A DNA stretch of 64,000 nucleotides from Devosia ginsengisoli. Its GTDB lineage: Bacteria; Pseudomonadota; Alphaproteobacteria; Rhizobiales; Devosiaceae. Positions 47,611 to 61,333 of the stretch are shown piece by piece; the first letter of the stretch is position 1, and the number at the start of each line of letters is the position of its first letter. Made by a program: the position numbers and the translations under genes. The stretch spans positions 62,001 through 126,000 of the forward strand of contig NZ_CP042304.1 of the NCBI RefSeq assembly GCF_007859655.1. Reading direction: 5' to 3'. Under the pieces are notes generated by a model. The model was given only the letters and a program-made list of their open reading frames with translations, was not told the DNA's origin and did no database searches.

Positions 47611-48899
47611 ATGACCCGGGGCCTCATCATCGCTGCCCCCCGCTCCGGCTCCGGCAAGACCACCATCACCCTCGGCCTGCTCGCCGCCCTGCGCCGCAGC
47701 GGCCGCGTCGTCGCCCCCGCCAAGACCGGCCCCGACTATATCGACCCCGCCTTCCTCAGCCGCGCCGCCTTGCGCGAAGCGGTCAATCTCGACCCATGGT
47801 CGATGTCCGCTTCCCGACTCAAATCCCTCGCCGCCACCCAATCGACAGGCGCCGATCTCCTGCTGGTCGAAGGCGTCATGGGCCTCTTCGACGGCGCCGC
47901 CGACCATACCGGCTCCACCGCCGACCTCGCCGAACTGCTCGAGCTCCCCGTCATCCTCGTCGTCGATGCCACCAGCCAGAGCCAGTCCGTCGCCCCCCTC
48001 GTCGCCGGCTTCGCCAACTGGCGCCCCGGCGTGCGGATCGCCGGCACCATTCTCAATCGCGTCGCCTCGATGAAGCACGAGCGCATGCTGCTCGACGCCC
48101 TCACGGCGACAGGCATACCCTGCCTCGGCGCCATCCCCCGCGACGCGGCCCTCGCCATCCCCGAGCGCCATCTCGGCCTCGTCCTCCCCGGCGAAGTCGC
48201 CGCCTTCGACTCTTTCCTCGCAGCCGCCGCCGAAGCCGTCGCCTCCTACATCGATCTCCCCCGCCTCACCGCGCTCGCCACGCCCATCGTCGCCGCCGAC
48301 ACCTCTCCCGCGCCCCTGCCGCCCCTCGGCCAGCACATCGCCATAGCCCGCGACGACGCCTTCGCCTTCCTCTATCCGCATATTCTCGACGGCTGGCGCA
48401 GCATGGGCGCCGAACTCAGCTTCTTCTCGCCCCTGGCCGACCAGGCTCCGTTAGCCACTGCCGACGCCGTCTACCTCCCCGGCGGCTACCCCGAACTCCA
48501 CGCCGCCACGCTGGCGAACGCGACGAACTTCAAATCCGGCCTCATCGCCGCCCGAGACCGCAATGCGCTGCTTTACGGCGAATGCGGTGGCTTCATGGTC
48601 CTCGGCGAAACCCTCGTCGACAAAGCCGGGCAGGGCCACCAGATGGCCGGCCTGCTCCCCGTCACCACCCGCATCGATCGTCCCAAGCGCATCCTCGGCT
48701 ATCGTCGCCTCACCCAGTCCGGCGCGCTCCCCTGGCCCCTCCAGCTCAACGGCCACGAATTCCACTATTCCTCGGCCAAACAATCCCGCCTGCCGCCCCT
48801 CTTCGCCGCCACCGACGCCACCGGCGCCCCACTCCCCCCATGGGCGCCGCCATCAACCGCGTCATGGGCTCTTACGCCCATGTCGTGGATGCGGCATAA
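47611..48899 (+). CDS. cobB: Hydrogenobyrinic acid a,c-diamide synthase (C-terminal frameshift)
   Basis: Restored length 429 residues. N-terminal dethiobiotin-synthetase-like ATPase ([16 protein letters not shown]) and a C-terminal glutamine amidotransferase with the Cys in [11 protein letters not shown]. It amidates side chains a and c of hydrogenobyrinic acid. A six-C run at 48834-48839 should be seven, giving [19 protein letters not shown] and a TAA at 48897-48899; as written the frame runs to 48915. Confidence 0.93.
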
Positions 48900-48907
48900 A
48901 ACGCGCC

Positions 48908-50372
48908 ATGGCTAAATCCCTGATGTTCATGGGCACCGGCTCCGATGTCGGCAAATCCCTCCTCGTCGCCGGCCTGTGCCGCGCCTTGGTCCATCGCGGC
49001 CTCCGCGTCGCCCCCTTCAAGCCGCAGAACATGTCCAATAATGCCGCCGTCACCGCGGATGGCGGCGAAATCGGCCGTGCCCAGGCCCTCCAGGCCCGCG
49101 CCGCCCGCCGCGATCCCATCACCGCGATGAACCCGGTCCTCCTCAAGCCCGAGCAGGAAACCGGCTCCCAGGTCGTGGTCCGCGGCCAGCGCCGCGCCTC
49201 CATGTCGGCCCGCGCCTATTGGCAGGAACGCGGCCAGCTCATGCCCGAAGTCCTCGCCGCCTTCCACGAACTGGCCGACACCGCCGATATCGTCCTCGTC
49301 GAAGGCGCCGGCAGCGCCTCCGAGGTCAATCTGCGCGCCAACGACCTCGCCAATTTCGGCTTCGCCCAGGCCGCCAATGTGCCGGTTGTGCTCGTCGGCG
49401 ACATCCACCGCGGCGGCGTCATCGCTTCCCTCGTCGGCACTTTCGCGGTCATCGATCCCGCCGACGCCGCGCTGATCCGCGCCACAATGGTCAACAAGTT
49501 CCAAGGCGACCCCGCCCTCTTCGCCGATGGCATCCGCTTCCTTGAGCAGCGCACCGGCACCCCCTGTTTCGGCCCCGTCCCCTGGTTCGCCGACGCGGCA
49601 AAGCTCCCCGCCGAAGACGTCCTCGCCCTCGAGATCCTACACATCCAGCCGGGCAGGGGGCGTCACCATCGCCGTGCCCCGCCTGCCGCGCATCGCCAAT
49701 TTCGACGATCTCGACCCCCTCCGCGCCGAGCCCGGCGTCAACGTCATCCTGGTCGAGCCCGGCCAGCCGCTCCCCCGCAACGCCGACCTGATCATCCTCC
49801 CCGGTTCCAAAGCCACACGCAGCGACCTCGCCGCCCTCCGCCACAACGGCTGGGACATCGACATATCCGCCCACCACCGCGCCGGCGGCCACATCCTCGG
49901 CATTTGCGGCGGCTACCAGATGCTCGGCCATTCCATAGCCGACCCCGATGGCATCGAAGGCGCCCCCGGCACCAGCCCCGGCCTCGGCCTGCTTGACGTC
50001 GAAACCGTTCTCACCCCGACAAAACAACTCCGCGTCGAACACGCCATCCACGCCGCGTCAGGCGCCGCCATATCCGGCTACCACATGCATATGGGCGCCA
50101 CCTCAGGCCCAGACACGGCCCGCCCCTTCGCCCACATATCCGGCGCCCCCGAAGGCGCCACCAGCATGGATGGCCGCGTCACCGGCACCTATCTGCACGG
50201 CCTCTTCGCCGCCGATCCCTTCCGTCGTGCCAAGCTCGGCACTGCCGCCAGCCCCGATCTCGCCTACGAAGCCGGCATCGAGCAGGCCCTTGACGATCTC
50301 GCCGCCCACCTCGAAAACCACCTCGATCTCGACGCGCTGCTGGCGCTGGCCGAACAAGTGGACCTAGATTGA
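48908..50372 (+). CDS. cobQ: Cobyric acid synthase (internal frameshift)
   Basis: Restored length 487 residues. It amidates side chains b, d, e and g. P-loop-like [22 protein letters not shown] and the glutamine amidotransferase Cys in [10 protein letters not shown] are present. The frames join near 49657-49661 if one G is removed ([19 protein letters not shown]). The break coincides with a GGGCAGGG word. cobD follows, with TGA and ATG overlapping by one base. Confidence 0.93.
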
Positions 50373-51333
50373 TGCACGCCTTCATCGCCCCCCTCGCGCT
50401 GCTGCTGGAACGCTGGCTCGGCTATCCGCCCCGCCTCACTGACGCCATCGGCCATCCCGTCATCTGGATCGGCCGCTTCATCACCTTCATGGAAACGGGC
50501 GTCGACAAGCGCGAACGCACCCCGCGCCAGCGCCGCGATGCCGGCCTCTTCACCCTCGGCGTCCTGCTGCTGGTTACCCTTGTCGTCACCCTGCTGGTGC
50601 AACAGGCCCTGCGCAACCTCCCCTTCGGCTGGGCGCTCGAAATCCTCGTCGCCACCCCCTTCCTCGCCCAAAAGGAACTCGGCCGCGCCGTCGAAGCCGT
50701 CGCTACGGCCTTGCGCACCTCGCTCGAATCCGGCCGCGAATCCGTCAGCCACATTGTCGGCCGCGACCCCCAGGAGCTCGATGAAGCCGGCGTCGCTCGC
50801 GCCGCCATCGAAACCCTGGCCGAAAGCACCTCCGACGGCGTCGTCGCCCCCTGGTTCTGGCTGGTCATTTTCGGCCTCCCGGGCATCGCCCTCTACAAGG
50901 CCATCAACACCGCCGATTCCATGATCGGCCATATGAGTGAGCGCTACCGCGACTACGGCTGGGCCGCCGCCAAGCTGGATGATCTGGTGAACTGGCTCCC
51001 CGCCCGCCTCACCGCCGTGCTCATTACCGCCGCCTGCTTCATCACCCCCATGCCAGCCCCGGCGCTGCCTGGGCCACCGCCCGGCGCGATGCAAGCAAGC
51101 ACGAATCCCCCAATGCCGGCTGGCCCGAAGCCGCTTTCGCCGGCGCCCTCGGCTTCAAGCTCGGCGGGCCGCGTAGCTACGATGGTGAACTGGTCGATCT
51201 CCCCAGCTTCGGCACCGGCAAATCCGATCTCGTCGCCAGCGACATCCTGCGCGCTTTGGTGCTCTATCGCAGCACCCTCAACATCCTGCTCGGCCTCAGC
51301 ATAATCATCGCCCTGCTCATCTTCGCCGCCTGA
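50372..51333 (+). CDS. cobD: Adenosylcobinamide-phosphate synthase CobD/CbiB (C-terminal frameshift)
   Basis: Restored length 320 residues, membrane protein with about five helices. It attaches the aminopropanol arm (or its phosphate) to adenosylcobyric acid. Blocks [18 protein letters not shown] and [16 protein letters not shown] are diagnostic. A five-C run at about 51038-51042 should be six; the restored frame ends at 51333. As written the last 87 residues are nonsense ending at 51304. Confidence 0.92.
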
Positions 51334-51429
51334 TGGGCTTTGGCAGTCGAACTGCCGTCTTGATCTGGCGTGACTGAATTGCCTGTGCCATGACTTCTCT
51401 AGACAGCAAGTCAGGGGCAGGGGTCGCAG

Positions 51430-52089
51430 TTGAACGTCAGGGAAATTGCCAAATCCATTATCTACCGGACGCCGATAATCTCCCGCCTGATGGCGCCGTC
51501 CTATCCCTACAAGATCAATCCCGGCCAATTGGCCGCCATGGTCGAACTGATCGACAGCACCAGGTCATCAGGCGCCGCCGTCGCCGAGATCGGCGTGGCC
51601 CAGGGCGATACCTCGGTGTTCCTGCTGGAACACCTGAAATCGGTCGGCGATGTCAGGGAACTGCTGCTGTTCGATACGTTTTCCGGCTTCACCGACGAAA
51701 GCATTTCGTTCGAAGTGGCCAAGCGCCAGAAGAATGCGCAGGATTACGACAAGTTCAGATATGGCGACGAAGCCCGCTTCAACCGCAACCTGACCCATGC
51801 GGGCTATGACCGCTTCCGCACCATCAAGGGCGATGCCGCTCGCTTCGACTGGAGCTCACTGGGCCCGATCGGCGCCGTCCTGCTCGACATCGACCTCTAC
51901 CAGCCCACCATCGCCATTCTCGACGCCATCTACCCCCACATCGTCCCCGGCGGCGGCATAGTGGTCGACGATTGCCTGGCCGAATCCCCCTGGGATGGCT
52001 CGCTCCAGGCCTACCAGGAATTCATCGCCAAACACGACCTCCCCTTCACCCGCGCCGGCCACAAAGGCGGCCTGATCCGCAAGGCCTAA
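51430..52089 (+). CDS. TylF/MycF-like SAM-dependent methyltransferase
   Basis: 219 residues. A class I methyltransferase of the TylF/CmcI type: VAEIGVAQGDTSVFLLEH (SAM motif I), FDTFSGFTDES, DIDLYQPTIAIL and PGGGIVVDDC (metal-binding aspartates). Relatives methylate sugar hydroxyls or small secondary metabolites. It is not a known cobalamin gene, and its place between cobD and cobP looks incidental. TTG start after AGGGG. Confidence 0.8.
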   Translation: MNVREIAKSIIYRTPIISRLMAPSYPYKINPGQLAAMVELIDSTRSSGAAVAEIGVAQGDTSVFLLEHLKSVGDVRELLLFDTFSGFTDESISFEVAKRQKNAQDYDKFRYGDEARFNRNLTHAGYDRFRTIKGDAARFDWSSLGPIGAVLLDIDLYQPTIAILDAIYPHIVPGGGIVVDDCLAESPWDGSLQAYQEFIAKHDLPFTRAGHKGGLIRKA

Positions 52090-52135
52090 GCCCGGCCATT
52101 GCCGACCAGACTGCCATACCCTCGGCTCCTGCTAC

Positions 52136-52672
52136 CCCTCTCCCCTCGTGGGAGAGGGTGGAAATCCGCGTCCAGCGGATTTCCGGTGAGGGGGCTGCGC
52201 TCTCCCATGCTTTAATGATCGCAGATAGCTCCGTGCCCCCTCATCCGCCCTTCGGGCACCTTCTCCCACAAGGGGAGAAGGCAAACGCCCCAGAGCCAGA
52301 GGTAGACACGCCCATTGAAGGAGCAGAAGCGCTTATGGCAGCTGGAGATCAGTATCTTCAGCTCCTGCCCACCCTCCCCCTTGAGGGGAGGGTAGCGTCG
52401 CCTGGCCCGCAGGGCCTTGGCAGAGCTAGGGAGGGGGTGTCGAGGGTTCATCTAGCATCGAAATCGTGGCGGACTCGACACCCCCACCCTCACTCCCTCC
52501 CCACAGGGGGAGGGAAGTCCGCTCAGCGGTTGGCGGGATATCGAGATGACCCTTGAGGATCGATCTGGCGCCTCCCTCCCCTTGATGGGCTTCGAGCCGG
52601 CCGAAGGCAAAATCGCTCCAGTGGAGCGATTTTAGGTGAGAAGGAATGAGGGTGGGGTGGCGGGAGCCACAG
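52136..52672. repeat. Gene-free stretch built of family A, D and C repeats
   Basis: The 626-base gap between the methyltransferase and cobP holds a family A inverted pair (52136-52280), a family D unit (52370-52442) and family C-like facing units (52482-52660), with little unique sequence. No ORF here looks real. Confidence 0.8.
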
Positions 52673-52715
52673 AAGCTTCAGGTGAACACCCTCTCGGAGG
52701 TCAAGGTCCCCGCCC

Positions 52716-53264
52716 TCAGGCCTCATGTATCCGCGGCTCCCGCCCCGTCGCACCCTTCAGCGTCATCGGCAGCCCGGCCACGATGAAATGCACTTCCTCG
52801 CAAATTTCCGCCAGCCGTTGATGCGCAGATCCCGCCAGGTCGCGGAATGTCCGCGCCATGGCATTGTCGGGCACGATGCCCAGCCCCACTTCATTGCTGA
52901 CCATGATCACGTGCGCGCTCTTGAGCTGCACCAGCGTCGCCCCCAATTCGCTCACCGCCTTGGACACATCCTCGTTGGCCACCAGCAGGTTGGTGATCCA
53001 CAGCGTCAGGCAATCCACCAGGATCACATCATGCTTTTTCGCTGCCGCCATCAGCGCGTCGGACAGCGCCAATGGCTCTTCAATCGTGGTGAAACGGTCC
53101 CCGCGCCCCGCCTTGTGGCTGGCCACCCGGTCGCGCATTTCGGCGTCCAGCGCTTCGGCCGTCGCCAGATAGGCCGGCTTTTTGCCGCTGCGAATGGCCA
53201 ATTGCTCGGCAAAGGCCGTCTTGCCCGAGCGCGCCCCGCCCAGCACCAGCACATGTCCTGTCAT
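52716..53264 (-). CDS. cobP: Adenosylcobinamide kinase / guanylyltransferase
   Basis: 182 residues, CobP/CobU. P-loop GGARSGKTAFAEQLA, the GMP-attachment region, DCLTLWITNLL and SNEVGLGIVPD are all present. It phosphorylates adenosylcobinamide and activates it with GTP. ATG 53264 fits the P-loop start; a longer form from 53345 is unlikely. Confidence 0.95.
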   Translation of the reverse strand: MTGHVLVLGGARSGKTAFAEQLAIRSGKKPAYLATAEALDAEMRDRVASHKAGRGDRFTTIEEPLALSDALMAAAKKHDVILVDCLTLWITNLLVANEDVSKAVSELGATLVQLKSAHVIMVSNEVGLGIVPDNAMARTFRDLAGSAHQRLAEICEEVHFIVAGLPMTLKGATGREPRIHEA

Positions 53265-53475
53265 CGTGTCCTCTCCAACCATCCGCCGCTGAACCCTAGC
53301 AGCAAAAAGCCTGAGCGCCGAACCGGTTGCGCCGCTTGCGTCCACAAGCCAGGCGCGCCGCCCTCCGGGCAGGCATTTTTTGTGCCTTATTCTACTTTCG
53401 TCTTAGCAGCTTTCGCATTATGGTCCGCGCCGAACCGACACCCTAGAATCCCTCCAGACTCCGGAGAAACTTCGC

Positions 53476-54417
53476 GTGACCAGATATTATCTTGGCGTCG
53501 ATGGCGGCGGCACCAATTGCCGCGTGCGTCTGGCCGATGAGAATCTGAAAACGCTCGCCGAAGTCAGGAACGGTCGCTCCAATCTGCAGATCGATGATGG
53601 CGAGCCGGCCTTCAAGGCCATCAGCGACGGTACCCGCGACGTGTTCAAGGCGGCCGGCATCGACTATGCCGAAACCGCCAATACCTTTGCCTGCTTCGGC
53701 ATGGCCGGTGGCCGCATGGATACCGCCCGCGCCGAATTCGCCGCGCGTCCCTGGCCCTTTGCCGGCGTGAAAGTCTATGACGATATCGACATTGCCCATG
53801 CCGGCGCCCTGGGCGGCGAAGAAGGCGGCGTCATCATCGTCGGCACCGGCTCGGCCGCCCTTTCCATCGTCGATGGCCAGCGCCACCAGGCCGGCGGCTG
53901 GGGCTTTCACATCGGCGACCAGATGAGTGGCGCCATCCTGGGCCGCGAACTGGCCCGCTATGCCGTGGAAGCCGAGGACGGGCTGGTCGAGGCCTCTCCG
54001 CTCACCAGGGCCGTCACCGCGCAACTGGGCGGCGACAACCAGGCCATCATGACCTGGTCCTTCGCCACCGAGATGGACCTCAAGCTCCTCAGCCGCGATG
54101 GCAGCGAAGGTTGCGACGACGCCCTGATCGGCCGCGCCCCGGCCGAATTCGGCAAGCTCATGCCCCTGTTCATTGACTATCTCGAAAAGGGCGACCCGGT
54201 CGCCCGCAAGATGCTCGATATCCAGCTCGGCTACATCGACACCTATGTGAACTGGTTCAAGGCTCACAATGCGCAGGTCATGGCCATTGTCGGCGGCTTC
54301 GGCCAGCGCCTGTTCCCGATCCTCGTGGAGCGCTACGGCACCTTCGTTGCCCTCCCCAAATTCGAGCCTCTGCATGGGGCCATCATCCTCGCCAAGCAGA
54401 ACTTCGCGTCAAACTAA
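53476..54417 (+). CDS. BadF/BadG/BcrA-type sugar kinase (N-acetylglucosamine kinase-like)
   Basis: 313 residues, ASKHA fold: GVDGGGTNCRVRL (phosphate 1), an IIVGTGSAALSI block and WGFHIGDQMSGAILGREL. It resembles eukaryotic-type N-acetylglucosamine/glucosamine kinases. It lies 12 bases before zwf, so it probably feeds a phosphorylated hexose into the same pathway; glucose is possible. GTG start with GGAGAA upstream. Confidence 0.8.
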   Translation: MTRYYLGVDGGGTNCRVRLADENLKTLAEVRNGRSNLQIDDGEPAFKAISDGTRDVFKAAGIDYAETANTFACFGMAGGRMDTARAEFAARPWPFAGVKVYDDIDIAHAGALGGEEGGVIIVGTGSAALSIVDGQRHQAGGWGFHIGDQMSGAILGRELARYAVEAEDGLVEASPLTRAVTAQLGGDNQAIMTWSFATEMDLKLLSRDGSEGCDDALIGRAPAEFGKLMPLFIDYLEKGDPVARKMLDIQLGYIDTYVNWFKAHNAQVMAIVGGFGQRLFPILVERYGTFVALPKFEPLHGAIILAKQNFASN

Positions 54418-54429
54418 GGGACTGCCCCA

Positions 54430-55910
<1,481 letters not shown>

Positions 55911-55911
55911 T

Positions 55912-56049
55912 AGATCGTGGCACGCCCTCGTGGTTCGAGGCGCTGAAGAAGCGCACCTCACCATGAGGGCTGTTGATACGCCGAGCTAGAAGTAGCCCTC
56001 ATGGTGAGGTGCGAGCCCTTCGCGAGCCTCGAACCACGAGGGCGTGGCA
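55912..56049. repeat. Family F repeat, extended inverted pair
   Basis: CACGCCCTCGTGGTTCGAGG on the left and CCTCGAACCACGAGGGCGTG on the right, with inner CACCATGAGGGCT / AGCCCTCATGGTG copies, between zwf and pgl. Confidence 0.85.
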
Positions 56050-56061
56050 CAAAGGAACAAG

Positions 56062-56758
56062 ATGACCATCGACCGCCGCAGCTTCGCCGATAAGCCCACC
56101 CTCGCCAAGGAACTGGCCGAGGCCGTGGCCGACCGCATCCGCGCCGCCATCGAAGCGCGCGGCATCGCGGCCATCGCGGTCAGCGGCGGCTCCACCCCCG
56201 GCCGCTTCTTCCAGGCCCTCGGCAAGACCAAGGATATCGACTGGTCCAAGGTCATCGTCACCCTGGTCGACGAACGCTGGGTCGATGAAACCAATGACCG
56301 CTCCAACGCGCTCCTCGTCAACGAGCGCATGCTGCAAGGCCCCGCCGCCACGGCCCGCTTCTTCCCGCTCTATTCCGGCGGCGCCGAGCCCGATGCTGCC
56401 GCCGTCGCCAAGACCAATGCGCTCCTGGCCGAATTGCCCGACACTTTCGCCGCCGTCATTCTCGGCATGGGCAATGACGGCCACACCGCCAGCTTCTTCC
56501 CCGGCGGCGACACGCTCGATGCAGCGCTGACCTCGGAAGGCCCGGCCCTCGCCATCCGCGCCCCCCGGCGCGGGCGAACCGCGCATCACCTTTACCCTTC
56601 CGCGTCTCCTCCGCACGGATGGGCTGTACCTTCACATCGAAGGGGAGGAAAAGGCCGACGTGCTCGACACGGCTCTGGGCGATGGTCCCGTCGCGGACAT
56701 GCCCATTCGTGCCGTCCTGCGGTCCGGCCACGCCGTCACTGTCTACTGGTGCCCCTAG
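56062..56758 (+). CDS. pgl: 6-phosphogluconolactonase (internal frameshift)
   Basis: Restored length 231 residues, DevB/SOL type: AVSGGSTPGRFFQAL, LVDERWVDETNDRSN and ILGMGNDGHTASFFPG. It hydrolyses 6-phosphogluconolactone. A six-C run at 56561-56566 should be five, giving IRAPGAGEPRITFTLPR and ending at TAG 56756-56758. Confidence 0.92.
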
Positions 56759-56885
56759 GAGACTGTTTGAGAACTCGCTCTGGTGAGTCAACTGGCGTGA
56801 TTTTTGAGAACCGGAGCGCAGCGTACGTTTGGTACGTGAGCACCGGAAGCGCAGAAAATTGCGTCAGGTGGCCGCCGGAGTAGAG
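56759..56885. repeat. Family G hairpin element, second copy
   Basis: Contains GAGAACCGGAGCGCAGCG, GTACG/CGTAC arms and GAGCACCGGAAGCGCAGAA as in the element at 14944, flanked by GAACTCGCTC and AGAGTTC. It fills most of the 266-base gap before edd; the rest shows only the edd ribosome-binding site. Confidence 0.75.
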
Positions 56886-57024
56886 TTCACAAGGGTCTCC
56901 AAGTCCCCTCGGCGGTCCCCAATTGACCGCCCTGGCCACCAAAGGATGCCAGCCGGCGTGTTCCTGCGAAAAGGTGCTCCCGCCTTTCGCCGCGTGAACG
57001 CGCCCTGAAACTAGGAGTTCGACC

Positions 57025-58838
<1,814 letters not shown>

Positions 58839-58857
58839 GCAAACGCCGCGCCCACCG

Positions 58858-58912
58858 CTTCCCCCTTCTCCCCTCGTGGGAGAAGGTGCCCGAAGGGCGG
58901 ATGAGGGGGCTT
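58858..58912. repeat. Family A repeat
   Basis: CTTCTCCCCTCGTGGGAGAA, GGTGCCCGAAGGGCGG, ATGAGGGGG, single copy after edd. Confidence 0.85.
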
Positions 58913-59001
58913 CTAGGCCGCTGGCAGCACCATCGGTTGGCGCGCCTGTCTTCGACACAGAATCACGCCTATATGCTTGACCGCAACACAGGAGAGAAGA
59001 C

Positions 59002-59199
59002 GTGGTTATTCATGACGATGCTGACATGGCTACAGTAGTTGGCGAGACGGTCCAAGCCATTAAGGAAAGCGCCCGACACGTCGGAAAGGCAGACCGTGCG
59101 ATTTCGGCTGTTCAGATCAGCGAGATTGAAGCGGCCGTCGAGATATTGCAGAAAACCCTCGAACTAAAAAAGCGTGTCAACGCAGTTGCGCGATCCTAG
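59002..59199 (+). CDS. Small hypothetical protein (65 aa), atypical composition
   Basis: 65 residues, largely helical and Ala/Glu/Lys-rich (QISEIEAAVEILQKTLELKK), possibly a coiled coil. GTG start preceded by AGGAGAG. Base composition is clearly less GC-rich than the neighbours, with codons such as CTA, AAA and GTA, so it may be acquired. The family is not recognised. Confidence 0.55.
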   Translation: MVIHDDADMATVVGETVQAIKESARHVGKADRAISAVQISEIEAAVEILQKTLELKKRVNAVARS

Positions 59200-59268
59200 G
59201 CGACGAACTTCATTGGGACTTAGCGAGTTGCTAAGTCCCGCCATAGGAGGTGGACGACTACACACTTA

Positions 59269-61089
59269 TTACCTCGTCCGCCCGAACAACCGCTCGATAT
59301 CCTTCTTCTTGAGCTCGACATAGGTCGGCCGCCCATGGATGCATTGCCCGGAATGCGGCGTTGCTTCCATGTCGCGCAGCAGCGCATTCATCTCGTCCAC
59401 GCGCAGTCGCCGCCCCGAGCGTACCGAGCCATGGCAGGCCATGCGCGCGATGATCGCCTCCATCCGGTCCGAAACAGCGGCAATGCTCTCCCATTCCGCC
59501 AGCCCGTCCGCCACGTCGCGCACCAGCCCCTCGATATCCGAATTGCCCAGCAGAGCCGGGGTCTCGCGCACCGCCACGGCCCGCGGCCCGAACCGTTCGA
59601 GATAGAGCCCGAACCGCTCCAGCTCGCCCGCTGCCTCTTCCAGCCGCGCGCAATCCTCCTCGGGCAATTCCACCACCAGCGGGATCAACTGCGCCTGGCT
59701 TGCCACCGGCCCCGACGCCAGTTGCGCCTTGAACCGCTCATAGACCAGCCGTTCATGCGCCGCATGCTGGTCCACCAGCAACAGCCCCTCGCCATTCTGC
59801 GCGATGATAAAATTGTCGAACATCTGCGCCCGCGCCGTGCCCAGCGGGAACTCCATCAAAGCGGGCGCCGCTTCGGCTTCCACCCGCGCGCTGGGCTCGC
59901 GCAACCCCGCCATCGCCGCCTGCCCGAAGTCCGGCGCAAACGGATTGGCATTGCCCGCGCCGCCCGCGCGCTCGTAACCGGCAAACGGCGCCATGGCATC
60001 CGCCCGATAGGCCGGGGCAGGGGCCGAGGGGGAGGCATAGGCCGGCGCCGTGAACGCCCCCAGCACATCCTCGGCCACCGTGCCCGAAGCCTTGAACCCC
60101 GCCGCGGCCAGCGCCTCGCCAATGGCGCGGATCACCGCGCTGCGCACCGCCCCGGCATCGCGAAACCGCAATTCCGCCTTGGCCGGATGCACATTCACAT
60201 CCACCTCGCCCGGGTCGATGGCGATATAGAGCGCCACGACAGGAAAACGGTCGCGGAACACATAATCGGCATAGGCCGCCCGCACCGCGCCCACCAGCAC
60301 CTTGTCCTTCACCGAGCGGCCATTGACGAAGTAGAACTGGCTCAGCGAATTGGCCCGCGTATAGGTCGGCAACCCCGCCAGCCCCGCCACGACAACGCCA
60401 TGCCGACTGGTCGCCAGCGTCACCGCATTCTGCGAAAAATCGTCGCCGATCACCTGGCCTAGCCGCGCCTGCAGGGCCCCGGTCCCCGTCACCGCAGGCC
60501 AGTTGCTCGCCGTGCGGTCGCTGCCATTGAGCACGAAGTGAACGCCCGGATTGGCCATGGCCAGCCGCTTGATCACATCGGTGATCGCCCCCGCTTCGGC
60601 CCGGTCGGTTTTCAGGAATTTCAGCCGCGCCGGCACATTGGCGAACAGGTTCTTCACCTCGACCACAGTGCCCCGGTTCATCGCCTGCGGCACCGGCCCG
60701 GCCCGCAACCCGCTATTCACCGTGATACGCAGCCCGCTCTCTGCCTCCGCCGTGCGCGAGGCAATGCTCAGCTCCGCCACCGACCCGATCGAAGCCAGAG
60801 CCTCACCCCGAAAGCCCAAAGTCCGGATGTCGTCGAGATCGTCGGCCGAGAGCTTGGAGGTCGCATGCCGCTCCACCGAAAGCACCAGGTCGGCCCGGTC
60901 CATGCCATGCCCGTCATCCTCGATCCGGATCAGCCCCTTGCCGCCCGCCGCCGTGGTGACGACAATCCGGCTGGCCCCCGCATCGATGGCATTTTCCACC
61001 AGTTCCTTGACCACGCTACTGGGCCGCTCCACCACCTCGCCGGCGGCAATGCGGTTGATCAGGTCTTCGGGCAGTTGGCGAATGGACAA
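59269..61089 (-). CDS. mutL: DNA mismatch repair protein MutL (endonuclease type)
   Basis: 606 residues. GHKL ATPase N-terminus (ELVENAIDAGAS, DDGHGMD, TLGFRGEAL) and a C-terminal domain with DQHAAHERLVYE, the DQHA(X)2E(X)4E nuclease motif of MutH-less bacteria. It links MutS recognition to strand nicking. The start is TTG at 61089, preceded by AAGGAG; upstream in-frame sequence is a translated palindromic repeat. Confidence 0.95.
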   Translation of the reverse strand: MSIRQLPEDLINRIAAGEVVERPSSVVKELVENAIDAGASRIVVTTAAGGKGLIRIEDDGHGMDRADLVLSVERHATSKLSADDLDDIRTLGFRGEALASIGSVAELSIASRTAEAESGLRITVNSGLRAGPVPQAMNRGTVVEVKNLFANVPARLKFLKTDRAEAGAITDVIKRLAMANPGVHFVLNGSDRTASNWPAVTGTGALQARLGQVIGDDFSQNAVTLATSRHGVVVAGLAGLPTYTRANSLSQFYFVNGRSVKDKVLVGAVRAAYADYVFRDRFPVVALYIAIDPGEVDVNVHPAKAELRFRDAGAVRSAVIRAIGEALAAAGFKASGTVAEDVLGAFTAPAYASPSAPAPAYRADAMAPFAGYERAGGAGNANPFAPDFGQAAMAGLREPSARVEAEAAPALMEFPLGTARAQMFDNFIIAQNGEGLLLVDQHAAHERLVYERFKAQLASGPVASQAQLIPLVVELPEEDCARLEEAAGELERFGLYLERFGPRAVAVRETPALLGNSDIEGLVRDVADGLAEWESIAAVSDRMEAIIARMACHGSVRSGRRLRVDEMNALLRDMEATPHSGQCIHGRPTYVELKKKDIERLFGRTR

Positions 61090-61168
61090 AGGGCGATTCT
61101 CCTTGGCGAAGAATATAGGGCAGGGGAGGTCGGTTTCCGACCCGGTTTGCGCAGTCTTTGTGGGATAC

Positions 61169-61282
61169 CCCCACCCAACCTCCCCCTGATAGGGGGAGGA
61201 GCCACACCGCGACTGGGGCAAGATCGCGCCACACACGCGATCTGTTCCTCCCCCTATCAGGGGGAGGCTAGGAGGGGGTATC
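61169..61282. repeat. Family B palindromic repeat, inverted pair
   Basis: ACCTCCCCCTGATAGGGGGA and a facing TCCTCCCCCTATCAGGGGGA with GGCTAGGAGGGGGT, between divergent mutL and tadA. Confidence 0.85.
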
Positions 61283-61333
61283 CCAACAAAACCTCTCTTG
61301 CCGCCACCTGCCGCCACCCGCTAAACCTCCCCC

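Noticed and set aside
52090..52715. CRISPR-like repeats in the gap before cobP
   Set aside because: The units differ from each other, are palindromic and irregularly spaced, with no constant repeat/spacer pattern and no cas genes.
61090..61317. Longer MutL start
   Set aside because: The extra in-frame residues translate a family B repeat pair; the TTG at 61089 has a proper ribosome-binding site and matches the conserved N-terminus.
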